From the NCBI RefSeq assembly GCF_002843605.1, contig NZ_CP025263.1, forward strand, positions 5,051,501 through 5,115,500: DNA of 64,000 bases, given 5' to 3'. Positions 47,707-55,382 of this stretch are shown here, in pieces. The notes under the pieces are model-generated. The model did not search any database. It was not told where the DNA came from and worked only from the letters and a program-made list of their open reading frames with translations. Position 1 is the stretch's first letter. Each line of letters starts with the position of its first letter. The position numbers were made by a program, and so were the translations under genes. This DNA is from Pseudomonas sp. S09G 359 (GTDB taxonomy: Bacteria > Pseudomonadota > Gammaproteobacteria > Pseudomonadales > Pseudomonadaceae).

Positions 47707-47931
47707 TCATCCAGCCCCGCCAGACACTGGAACCTGATAAACCTCAAGCAACTCAACCCCCAAACGATCTTCCAGTTGCACCAGTTCACCCAAGGCAAGC
47801 AACCGGCCGTCAACCCGTACCTCCACGCAATGAATAGCCTCGGGCGCCAAGGGCAGTACCTTTCCCGGCGCGAATGCTGCGAGGCGCCTGGTGCTGACCA
47901 ATTGTTCCTGTAGCAAAATTTCCAGATGCAT
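47707..47931 (-). CDS. SctQ/SpaO C-terminal (FliN-like) fragment
   Basis: A 74-residue protein that consists almost only of one SpoA/FliN domain: LVSTRRLAAFAPGKVLPL, then VEVRVDGRLLALGELVQLEDRLGVELLEV. This matches the C-terminal domain of cytoplasmic sorting-platform proteins SctQ (SpaO, HrcQb). Full SctQ proteins are about 300 residues, or made as a full and a short form from an internal start; only the short form exists here. It follows the secretin gene by 15 bases. A relic or a functional HrcQb-like unit are both possible. Confidence 0.75.
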   Translation of the reverse strand: MHLEILLQEQLVSTRRLAAFAPGKVLPLAPEAIHCVEVRVDGRLLALGELVQLEDRLGVELLEVYQVPVSGGAG

Positions 47932-47946
47932 GGGGTATCGCCTTTT

Positions 47947-49398
47947 TCACGGAGAGATATCGCGATCCGGCCGTACGAACGCCCGTTGCACACGCTCGTA
48001 TTGGCTCGCAGTCAACGGCGGAGGCCCGACACCCCCCAGCTCATTGCCCACGGCCCGCGCCTGAATGACGAACAGGCGCACGGGGGCCGAACGACCTGGC
48101 AGCGTGCCACGCCCCTGCTCCGCGGTTTCTCGTCGAAACGCTCCCAGCCATAAACGCTTGCCCTGCGGCACGCGGACCACGCTATCAACGCTGATGCGTC
48201 CAACTGCGCCAGGCACTCCGCGACGCCCCACCTCAACGATCTGGCGGCCATCCTCGACATCAAGGCGCATTTCGATCTGGTTGGCCTCGGCAAAACGCGG
48301 CACTACGCTGACCTGAGTGCGATAACGCACGGGTTTCCAGTCAGCCTCGTCGCTTCCGGGCGCCGGTAGATAGAACGAGTGGTTATCCTGAAATACCGCT
48401 GGCACATTCTCTTGGGTGAGAATCACCGGCAACGTCACCACTCGCGCGCGCCGCCGGCGTTCCAGCACTTCGATTTGCGTGATCAAACGATTGTCGTCCA
48501 GAGGCTCCATGATTCGCGTGGTCGCCGCCTCGGCATCGCTGCCGCCGTCCAGGCCGAGTTTCTTCAGGTCGTCACGGTACATGTCCACCAGCCACAGGGA
48601 GACCTCGATGGATCGCTTGGGCACATCCAATTCCGCCACCAGCGCCTGGATAAAACGTACCTGCGCCGGTTTGCCCTTGATCAACAGGCTGTTGGTGTCC
48701 GGGTAGGCGATCACGCCTAGGTCTTTGTCGGCCAGCGGGCCATTGCGCTCGCTGGCCAGCAGGGTTTCGATCATCGACGCCATGCCCGGCACGTTGACCG
48801 GGCTGTCACTGCTGCCGTACTGCTGGTCCGCAACGTCGGAGTTGAGCACCTGGACCACCGCAAAGGCCTGCGCGCCCACGCGTAGATCCGCGCGTTGCCG
48901 GTCCATCAATTGGGCCAGGCGAAGCACCTGGTCTACATAGTTAGGCGGGCCGGACACATAGAACGTGCTCCCGGCGCTTTCGCGCAACGGGTAGCGTGAC
49001 TCATCGAGGCCCGAGCGGCGCATGAGGGCACGCAGCCTGTCGATGGAAATATGCCGCAACGCAACCGCCGAGCTTTTTGCTTCACTGGCGTCGTAGACGT
49101 AGAGCACTTGCCCGTCGCTATACCAGATCAGCGCCTGTTGCAGCGCAAGCGCCTCCAGGGTCTGCTGCGGAACGTCGAGATTCAGCATCCCGCTGAAGCG
49201 TTTGCGCGCCACTGCGCTGCTCACCACGATGGGCACGCCCAAAGGCACCGACAACGCAGTCAACACGGTATGCAGGCTTTCGTCCTGCGCCAGGTAGCTT
49301 TCGCCCCAGGCCATCGCATTGCTCAGTATCAGCACGGCAAACAGCAGCCAGCGACAAAGCCGGAGGCGGGGCATGGTTGCGGGGAATTCAGCGTACAC
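47947..49398 (-). CDS. sctC: Type III secretion outer-membrane secretin SctC (InvG-like)
   Basis: A 483-residue secretin with a signal peptide (LILSNAMAWGES, about residues 20-33), N0/N1-type periplasmic domains (residues 34-200, including YPDTNSLLIKGKPAQVRFIQALVAELD) and a C-terminal secretin core (VPAVFQDNHSFYLPAPG, then VRVPQGKRLWLGAFRRET). The two-residue spacing and LDVPKRSIEVSLWLVD motif are typical of the InvG/SctC group rather than of GspD or PilQ. GTG 49398 has AGGA eight bases upstream; ATG 49374 is an alternative. No pilotin, ring or ATPase gene is near. Confidence 0.88.
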   Translation of the reverse strand: MYAEFPATMPRLRLCRWLLFAVLILSNAMAWGESYLAQDESLHTVLTALSVPLGVPIVVSSAVARKRFSGMLNLDVPQQTLEALALQQALIWYSDGQVLYVYDASEAKSSAVALRHISIDRLRALMRRSGLDESRYPLRESAGSTFYVSGPPNYVDQVLRLAQLMDRQRADLRVGAQAFAVVQVLNSDVADQQYGSSDSPVNVPGMASMIETLLASERNGPLADKDLGVIAYPDTNSLLIKGKPAQVRFIQALVAELDVPKRSIEVSLWLVDMYRDDLKKLGLDGGSDAEAATTRIMEPLDDNRLITQIEVLERRRRARVVTLPVILTQENVPAVFQDNHSFYLPAPGSDEADWKPVRYRTQVSVVPRFAEANQIEMRLDVEDGRQIVEVGRRGVPGAVGRISVDSVVRVPQGKRLWLGAFRRETAEQGRGTLPGRSAPVRLFVIQARAVGNELGGVGPPPLTASQYERVQRAFVRPDRDISP

Positions 49399-49503
49399 CG
49401 TGGGTTTCCTGGGCAGCCTGGCGTTAAAGAGGTGGCCATACTGAAAGGCCGTCTGCTTTCAATCTTGATGGAAAGCTGACGGCCGGCTGCGCCTGTCGCC
49501 CCG

Positions 49504-49519
49504 TGGCATGTGCCTTGCT
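49504..49519 (+). promoter_or_regulatory. Sigma-54-type promoter upstream of nasS
   Basis: TGGCATGTGCCTTGCT fits the -24/-12 pattern TGGCA-N6-TTGCT with correct spacing. It precedes the structured nasS leader. Sigma-54 promoters are common for nitrogen genes, so NtrC-type control is likely. Confidence 0.75.
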
Positions 49520-49539
49520 ATGGACTCTGTATCACAGCG

Positions 49540-49627
49540 CGCACCAACGGCGGAGCGAGCTTACGGACAAAGGCGTCGTTACCTGCAATGGCTTACATCG
49601 CCATCTGAGGGAACGACGCTTTTTTTT
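49540..49627 (+). promoter_or_regulatory. ANTAR-responsive antitermination leader of nasS
   Basis: Two hexaloop hairpins and a terminator. P1: arms CGCACC (49540) and GGAGCG (49552) around loop AACGGC. P2: GAC/GTC around loop AAAGGC (49569-49574). Terminator: GCGTCGTT (49573-49580) pairs with AACGACGC (49612-49619), followed by eight T. Loops with A at position 1 and G at position 4 are the known ANTAR target form, and the P2 arm overlaps the terminator's 5' arm, so the two exclude each other. Predicted ligand: NasT. Confidence 0.7.
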
Positions 49628-49647
49628 GAAAGAAAAGGTAGGTCTTG

Positions 49648-50874
49648 ATGAACGATTCGGTAGGCAACAGCCCGATGAACGACCCGTTGGCCTGGGTAAA
49701 CGGCAGTGATGCCCCGGAAAAAAGCAGCCTCGACCTGGGCTTCATGGCCCTGAGCGATTGCGCTTCACTGGTGGTGGCCGCCACCCAAGGCTTCGCGCAA
49801 CCCTATGGGCTGACCCTGAACCTCAAGCGCCAACCCTCATGGGCCAACCTGCGGGACAAACTGGTCAGCGGCGAACTGGATGCCGCCCATAGCCTGTACG
49901 GGCTGATCTACGCCGTGCACCTGGGCATCGGTGGCGTGGCAGCCACCGACATGGCCGTGCTGATGGGGCTGAACCAGAACGGCCAGAGCATCAACCTGTC
50001 CCGGGGTTTGCAGGAGCAAGGTGTGATCACTCCTGAAGCACTGGACCGCCACGTGCACCAAAGCCGAACAAAACTGACTTTTGCGCAGACCTTTCCCACC
50101 GGCACCCACGCCATGTGGCTGTATTATTGGCTGGCGAGCCAAGGCATCCATCCCTTGCAGGATGTGGACAGCGTAGTGGTGCCCCCGCCGCAAATGGTTG
50201 CGCACCTGCAAGCCGGGCGGATCGACGGTTTTTGCGTCGGCGAACCCTGGTGTGCCAGCGCGGTAAAGCAAAACCAGGGGTTTACCCTGGCAACCACCCA
50301 GACAATCTGGCCGAACCACCCGGAAAAAGTGCTCGGCTGCACCCAGGCCTTCGTCGATCAGTACCCCAACACCGCTCGCGTATTGGTGATGGCGGTGCTG
50401 GAGGCCAGTCGTTTTATCGAGCAGAACCTCGAAAACCGCCGCTCTACCGCGCAACTGCTCAGCGGTCGCGACTACCTCGACGCGCCGCTCGACTGCATCG
50501 AACCGCGCTTGCTGGGCAGCTACGAGGATGGCCTCGGCAACCAGTGGCAAGACCCCCACGCGCTGCGGTTCTTTGCGGATGGCGAAGTGAACCTGCCCTA
50601 CCTCTGCGATGGCATGTGGTTCATGACCCAGTTCCGGCGCTGGGGCTTGCTGCGCGAAGATCCCGACTACCTGGGCGTTGCGCGCCAGGTTCAACAGTTG
50701 CGGCTCTATCGCCAGGCCGCCGACGCCCTGGGGATCACCGACAATGGCCGGGACATGCGTAGCAGCCAGCTGATCGACGGCAAGATCTGGGACGGCTCGG
50801 ACCCTGCCGCTTATGCGCGCAGCTTCCGCCTGCATGCCATGGCCGACCCTACCCATCGCCAAGCCTTGCGCTGA
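49648..50874 (+). CDS. nasS: NasS nitrate-sensing protein (CmpA/NrtA-like)
   Basis: A 408-residue cytoplasmic protein related to nitrate/bicarbonate ABC binding proteins (LGFMALSDCASLVVAATQGF, GLKLELDAAHSLYGLIYAVHLG-like region, GFCVGEPWCASAV). No signal peptide is seen, as expected for NasS, which binds NasT in the absence of nitrate and releases it when nitrate or nitrite is bound. ATG 49648 with AGGT upstream is preferred to TTG 49645. nasT follows after 13 bases. Confidence 0.93.
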   Translation: MNDSVGNSPMNDPLAWVNGSDAPEKSSLDLGFMALSDCASLVVAATQGFAQPYGLTLNLKRQPSWANLRDKLVSGELDAAHSLYGLIYAVHLGIGGVAATDMAVLMGLNQNGQSINLSRGLQEQGVITPEALDRHVHQSRTKLTFAQTFPTGTHAMWLYYWLASQGIHPLQDVDSVVVPPPQMVAHLQAGRIDGFCVGEPWCASAVKQNQGFTLATTQTIWPNHPEKVLGCTQAFVDQYPNTARVLVMAVLEASRFIEQNLENRRSTAQLLSGRDYLDAPLDCIEPRLLGSYEDGLGNQWQDPHALRFFADGEVNLPYLCDGMWFMTQFRRWGLLREDPDYLGVARQVQQLRLYRQAADALGITDNGRDMRSSQLIDGKIWDGSDPAAYARSFRLHAMADPTHRQALR

Positions 50875-50887
50875 CAGGAGCCCCCTT

Positions 50888-51463
50888 ATGCTGCGAATCC
50901 TGTTGATCAACGATACCCCGCGCAAGGTCGGTCGCCTCAGGGCGGCGCTGATCGAGGCCGGTTTTGAGGTGATCGATGAGTCGGGCCTGACCATCGACCT
51001 GCCCGCGCGCGTCGAAACGGTGCGCCCGGATGTGATCCTGATCGATACCGAGTCACCGGGCCGCGATGTGATGGAACAAGTGGTGCTGGTCAGCCGCGAC
51101 CAGCCCCGCCCAATTGTGATGTTTACCGACGAACACGACCCCAATGTGATGCGACAGGCGATCAAGTCCGGCGTCAGTGCCTACATCGTCGAAGGCATCC
51201 AGGCCCAGCGCCTGCAGCCCATTCTCGATGTGGCCATGGCTCGATTCGAGAGCGACCAGGCCTTGCGCGCGCAGCTCCACGCCCGCGACCAGCAGTTGGC
51301 CGAGCGCAAGCGCATCGAGCTGGCCAAGGGCATGCTGATGAAAATGAAGGACTGCAATGAGGAAGAGGCCTACACCCTGATGCGCCGCCAGGCCATGAGC
51401 CGGCAGCAGAAGCTGATCCAGGTGGCGGAGCAGATTATCGCCATGAATGAGTTGCTTGGCTGA
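50888..51463 (+). CDS. nasT: NasT ANTAR-domain antiterminator
   Basis: A 191-residue response-regulator-like protein. The receiver domain (residues 1-115, ILLINDTPRKVGRLRAALIEAG and an Asp in VILIDTESPG) is followed by an ANTAR RNA-binding domain (about 130-190, ERKRIELAKGMLMKMKDCNEEEAYTLMRRQAM). It is held by NasS and, when free, binds leader RNAs with two hexaloop hairpins to prevent termination. Two such leaders flank it in this window. Confidence 0.95.
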   Translation: MLRILLINDTPRKVGRLRAALIEAGFEVIDESGLTIDLPARVETVRPDVILIDTESPGRDVMEQVVLVSRDQPRPIVMFTDEHDPNVMRQAIKSGVSAYIVEGIQAQRLQPILDVAMARFESDQALRAQLHARDQQLAERKRIELAKGMLMKMKDCNEEEAYTLMRRQAMSRQQKLIQVAEQIIAMNELLG

Positions 51464-51465
51464 TT

Positions 51466-51481
51466 TGGCTCAGCTCTTGCT
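51466..51481 (+). promoter_or_regulatory. Sigma-54-type promoter upstream of the nitrate transporter gene
   Basis: TGGCTCAGCTCTTGCT keeps the GG and GC elements with the right 10-base spacing (TGGC-N7-TTGCT). It starts 2 bases after the nasT stop and precedes the second ANTAR leader. Confidence 0.65.
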
Positions 51482-51495
51482 AAAGAATCATCACA

Positions 51496-51577
51496 GGTAG
51501 CCAACGGCGGTTGCCCCTCCACGACAAAGACGTCGCACACCCGGTTTGCCCTCGCGAACCCGGTGGCGGCGTTTTTT
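51496..51577 (+). promoter_or_regulatory. ANTAR-responsive antitermination leader of the nitrate transporter operon
   Basis: P1: GGTAGCC (51496-51502), loop AACGGC, GGTTGCC (51509-51515). P2: CGAC (51522-51525), loop AAAGAC, GTCG (51532-51535). Terminator: GACGTCGC (51529-51536) pairs with GCGGCGTT (51566-51573), with an inner hairpin and six T. P1 has the same loop as in the nasS leader and the P2 arm again overlaps the terminator. Predicted ligand: NasT. Confidence 0.75.
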
Positions 51578-51671
51578 CGTTTTGGCCCCTTCGCGGGGCC
51601 GGTGGGGCGGCCCTGGCGGGCTGTTCCATCACCAGGCCTTCTTACAAGACTCCCAACCGTTGAGGTGCGTG

Positions 51672-52883
51672 ATGAAATCAAGCTTCTGGAAATCCGGGCA
51701 CACCCCGACCCTGTTTGCCGCGTTCCTGTATTTCGACCTGAGCTTCATGGTCTGGTACCTGCTGGGCCCACTGGCGGTACAGATTGCCGCTGACCTGCAC
51801 CTGACCACCCAGCAGCGCGGCCTGGTGGTGGCGACGCCGATCCTGGCGGGCGCGGTGCTGCGCTTCCTGATGGGCATGCTGGCCGACAAACTGTCGCCCA
51901 AGACCGCCGGTCTGATTGGCCAGGTGATTGTGATCGTGGCCTTGTTCGGTGCCTGGAAACTGGGCATTCACAGCTATGAGCAAGCCCTGCTGCTGGGTAT
52001 GTTCCTCGGCATGGCCGGCGCGTCCTTCGCGGTGGCCCTGCCCCTGGCATCCCAGTGGTACCCGGCCGAACACCAGGGCAAGGCCATGGGCATTGCCGGT
52101 GCCGGCAACTCGGGCACGGTGTTCGCGGCGTTGCTGGCGCCCGTGCTGGCCGCCGCGTTCGGCTGGAGCAATGTGTTCGGTTTTGCCCTGATTCCCTTGG
52201 TGCTGACCCTGATCGTTTTCGCCTGGTTGGCGCGTAACGCTCCTGAGCGGCCGAAAGCCAAATCCATGGCCGACTACTTCAAGGCCTTGGGCGACCGTGA
52301 CAGTTGGTGGTTCATGTTTTTCTACAGCGTGACTTTCGGCGGTTTTATCGGCCTGGCCAGCGCCCTGCCAGGCTACTTCAACGACCAGTACGGCCTGAGC
52401 CCGGTGACTGCTGGCTACTACACCGCCGCCTGCGTGTTCGGTGGCAGCCTGATGCGCCCGCTGGGTGGCGCCCTGGCCGACCGCTTCGGCGGGATCCGCA
52501 CACTGCTGGGCATGTACAGCGTGGCGGCGATCTGCATCGCGGCGGTCGGTTTCAACCTGCCAAGCTCCTACGCGGCACTGGCACTGTTCGTCTGCACCAT
52601 GCTCGGTCTCGGCGCAGGTAATGGCGCGGTGTTCCAGCTGGTACCCCAGCGTTTCCGCCGCGAGATCGGCGTGATGACCGGCCTGATCGGCATGGCCGGC
52701 GGTATCGGCGGCTTCGCCCTGGCGGCGGGTATGGGCGCCATCAAGCAAAGCACCGGCAGCTATCAGTTGGCCTTGTGGTTGTTCGCCAGCCTCGGCGTAT
52801 TGGCCTGGTTCGGCCTGCACGGCGTCAAGCGTCGCTGGAGAACCACTTGGGGTTCGGCCGCTGTGACCGCCGCACGCGTCTGA
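51672..52883 (+). CDS. nasA: Nitrate/nitrite transporter (MFS, NasA/NarK family)
   Basis: A 403-residue inner-membrane carrier with about 12 helices. The signatures NNP family 1 AGAGNSGTVFAALLAPVLAAAFGW-like segment and GGGNGAVFQL-like segment (read here GLGAGNGAVFQLVPQRF) identify a nitrate porter. ATG 51672 with GAGGTG is the start. Located after a sigma-54 promoter and an ANTAR leader. Its TGA overlaps the ATG of the next gene by one base. Confidence 0.92.
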   Translation: MKSSFWKSGHTPTLFAAFLYFDLSFMVWYLLGPLAVQIAADLHLTTQQRGLVVATPILAGAVLRFLMGMLADKLSPKTAGLIGQVIVIVALFGAWKLGIHSYEQALLLGMFLGMAGASFAVALPLASQWYPAEHQGKAMGIAGAGNSGTVFAALLAPVLAAAFGWSNVFGFALIPLVLTLIVFAWLARNAPERPKAKSMADYFKALGDRDSWWFMFFYSVTFGGFIGLASALPGYFNDQYGLSPVTAGYYTAACVFGGSLMRPLGGALADRFGGIRTLLGMYSVAAICIAAVGFNLPSSYAALALFVCTMLGLGAGNGAVFQLVPQRFRREIGVMTGLIGMAGGIGGFALAAGMGAIKQSTGSYQLALWLFASLGVLAWFGLHGVKRRWRTTWGSAAVTAARV

Positions 52884-54553
52884 TGAGCCTGCAACTAAGC
52901 GTCGCCCACGCCAGCGCCATCGGCCCACGGGCGGAAAACCAGGATGCCCTGCGGGTGGTCACCCCCGTGGCAGAACTGGCGGCGAGCAAAGGCTACCTGT
53001 GCGCCATGGCCGACGGCGTGAGCCAATGCGCCGATGGCGGCCTGGCTGCACGCTCGACCTTGCAGGCGCTGGCACTGGACTACTACGCCACGCCGCAAAC
53101 CTGGGGCGTGGCCCAGGCCCTGGAACGCTTGCTGTTGGCGCAGAATCGCTGGCTGCAGGCCAACGGCGGTGGCCAGCCGTTGCTGACCACCCTGAGTGCC
53201 TTGGTGTTTCGCGGCCAGCGCTTCACCCTCGCCCATGTCGGCGATTGCCGGGCCTACCGCTGGCTGGACGGTGAGTTGCAGCGCATCAGCGAGGATCACG
53301 TTTGGGAACAGCCGGGCATGCAGCATGTGCTCAAGCGCGCACTCGGGCTGGATCAACACCTGGTGCTGGATTTTCTGGATGGCCAGTTGCGCGAGGGCGA
53401 GTGTTTCCTGCTGCTCAGTGATGGCGTGTGGGCGACCCTGGGCGATCACAGCATCAGCGCCATCCTGCGAGAGCAGGTTGACCTGGATCTGGCGGTCAAC
53501 ACCCTGGTGACTGCCGCGCACTTGGCGGGCAGCCAGGACAATGCCAGCGCCCTGCTGGTGCGCGTCGACACACTTGGCGCAGCCACCCTCGGTGATGCGC
53601 TGGTGCAGTTGCAGCAATGGCCGCTGCCGCCGCCCTTGAAAGCCGGGCAACACTTTGAAGGCTGGCAGGTAGAAAGCGTGCTGGCGCACAGTCGACAGTC
53701 ATTGCTGTACCGGGTACGCGATGCCCAACAGCAACCCTGGCTGCTGAAAACCCTGCCGCTGAGCCGCGATGATGACAGCGACGCAGGCCAGGCGCTGTTG
53801 TCCGAGGAATGGTTTTTGCGGCGCGTGGCCGGGCGGGCATTTCCTGAAGTGCATGCCGCCAGCGGGCGTCAGCATTTGTACTACGTGATGCGCGAATACC
53901 CGGGGAAAACCCTGGCCGAATTATTCCAGCAACAAGGCCCATTGCCCCTGGCGCAATGGCAGTCGGTGGCCGAACGCTTGCTGCGGGCGGTGGGCATGCT
54001 GCACCGACGGCAGATCCTGCACCGCGACATCAAGCCGGAAAACCTGCTGCTGGGAGACGACGCTGAACTGCGTGTGCTGGATTTCGGCCTGGCTTACTGC
54101 CCAGGCCTCTCGGAGGACCGCGCGCACGTGCTGCCCGGCACACCAAGCTTCATTGCCCCCGAGGCATTCAGTGGTGAGCGCCCTACAGCCCAGCAGGATT
54201 TATACAGCGTGGGCGTGACCCTGTATTACCTGCTGACCGGGCATTACCCCTACGGTGAAATCGAAGCCTTCCAACGGCCTAGATTCAACCAGCCCATCAG
54301 TGCCAGCCGCTACCGCCCCGACCTGCCGGACTGGTTGCCGCTCAGCCTGGAGCGGGCCGTGGCGGCCCAGCCTGCACAACGCTTTGAGACTGCCGAGGAA
54401 TGGTTGCTGGTGCTGGAACAGGCTGACCGGCGAGAACTGAGCATCCGCCCCAGGCCATTGCTGGAGCGCGAGCCGTTGAAGGTCTGGCGCACCGTCGCGC
54501 TGATTTCGATGCTGATCAATCTGGTGCTGTTTTATTCATTCTTCCACCGCTGA
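52883..54553 (+). CDS. Fused PP2C phosphatase/Ser-Thr protein kinase with C-terminal membrane helix
   Basis: A 556-residue fusion. The N-terminal PP2C phosphatase (residues 1-230) has RAENQDALR, ADGVSQC, HVGDCRAY, SDGVWATLGD and QDNASALLV, the metal-binding set. A kinase domain follows (about 260-530) with HRDIKPENLLLG and DFGLAYC, and Lys in WLLKTLP, but its glycine loop is poor (LAHSRQSLLYRV instead of G-x-G). A single hydrophobic helix ends the protein. P. aeruginosa has a similar gene at this place. Substrate unknown. Confidence 0.9.
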   Translation: MSLQLSVAHASAIGPRAENQDALRVVTPVAELAASKGYLCAMADGVSQCADGGLAARSTLQALALDYYATPQTWGVAQALERLLLAQNRWLQANGGGQPLLTTLSALVFRGQRFTLAHVGDCRAYRWLDGELQRISEDHVWEQPGMQHVLKRALGLDQHLVLDFLDGQLREGECFLLLSDGVWATLGDHSISAILREQVDLDLAVNTLVTAAHLAGSQDNASALLVRVDTLGAATLGDALVQLQQWPLPPPLKAGQHFEGWQVESVLAHSRQSLLYRVRDAQQQPWLLKTLPLSRDDDSDAGQALLSEEWFLRRVAGRAFPEVHAASGRQHLYYVMREYPGKTLAELFQQQGPLPLAQWQSVAERLLRAVGMLHRRQILHRDIKPENLLLGDDAELRVLDFGLAYCPGLSEDRAHVLPGTPSFIAPEAFSGERPTAQQDLYSVGVTLYYLLTGHYPYGEIEAFQRPRFNQPISASRYRPDLPDWLPLSLERAVAAQPAQRFETAEEWLLVLEQADRRELSIRPRPLLEREPLKVWRTVALISMLINLVLFYSFFHR

Positions 54554-54578
54554 CCTATTTCTACACGAGGGACACCCC

Positions 54579-55322
54579 ATGAATGCAAAAGTCTGGCTGG
54601 TGGGCGCAGGCCCCGGCGACCCGGAGCTGTTGACCCTCAAGGCTGTGCGGGCCATGAACGAGGCCGATGTGGTGCTGATTGATGACTTGGTCAACCCGGC
54701 GGTATTGGAGCATTGCCTGGATGCACGGGTAATTACCGTCGGTAAACGCGGCGGCTGCCGATCAACCCCACAGGATTTTATCCACCGCCTGATGCTGCGT
54801 TATGCACGCCAGGGCAAGTGCGTGGTGCGGCTCAAGGGTGGCGACCCGTGCATTTTCGGACGCGCAGGCGAAGAGGCCATGTGGCTGCGCGAACGCGGGG
54901 TCGAGGTAGAGCTGGTCAACGGGATAACGGCGGGGCTCGCCGGTGCGACGAATTGCGATATCCCGCTGACCCTACGCGGTGTCAGCCGTGGGGTCACCCT
55001 GGTTACGGCACATACCCAGGACGACAGCCGCCTTAACTGGCGCGCATTGGCGGAGGGCGGGACAACACTGGTGGTGTATATGGGCGTGGCGAAGCTGGAG
55101 GAGATTCGCCAGCAGTTGCTCGATGGTGGGATGGCGGCGGATATGCCTGTGGCGATGATCGAAAATGCCTCGCTGCCCCAGCAGCGCGAATGCCGCAGTG
55201 AGCTTGCACGGATGTATGCGGATGCCCAGGCATTCGCACTGAAAAGCCCGGCGATCCTGGTGATCGGCAGCGTTGCCGCCAGCGGACAAGCCGCCTCCAT
55301 CGCGTCGGCTGCCAGCGCTTGA
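54579..55322 (+). CDS. cobA: Uroporphyrinogen-III C-methyltransferase
   Basis: A 247-residue SAM-dependent enzyme that makes precorrin-2, the precursor of siroheme (needed by nitrite and sulfite reductase) and cobalamin. Motifs are GAGPGDPELLTLKAV at the N-terminus, GDPCIFGRAGEE and GLAGATNCDIPLT. It follows the kinase gene by 25 bases and has a GAGG site. In P. aeruginosa the equivalent gene follows nirB, nirD and the nitrate reductase gene, which are missing here. Confidence 0.95.
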   Translation: MNAKVWLVGAGPGDPELLTLKAVRAMNEADVVLIDDLVNPAVLEHCLDARVITVGKRGGCRSTPQDFIHRLMLRYARQGKCVVRLKGGDPCIFGRAGEEAMWLRERGVEVELVNGITAGLAGATNCDIPLTLRGVSRGVTLVTAHTQDDSRLNWRALAEGGTTLVVYMGVAKLEEIRQQLLDGGMAADMPVAMIENASLPQQRECRSELARMYADAQAFALKSPAILVIGSVAASGQAASIASAASA

Positions 55323-55337
55323 GACAAATCGCAGGCA

Positions 55338-55369
55338 AAAAAAAGCCCGGCCTAAGCCGGGCTTTTTTA
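55338..55369. terminator. Bidirectional terminator between cobA and oprF
   Basis: AGCCCGGC (55344-55351), loop CTAA, GCCGGGCT (55356-55363), with eight A before and six T after. It serves the convergent cobA and oprF genes. Confidence 0.93.
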
Positions 55370-55382
55370 TACCACTCAGTAA

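Noticed and set aside
46669..49398. Type II or IV pilus secretin operon
   Set aside because: IagB-like enzyme, SpoA domain and HilA-like regulator together fit type III; no pilin or GspE-like genes are present.
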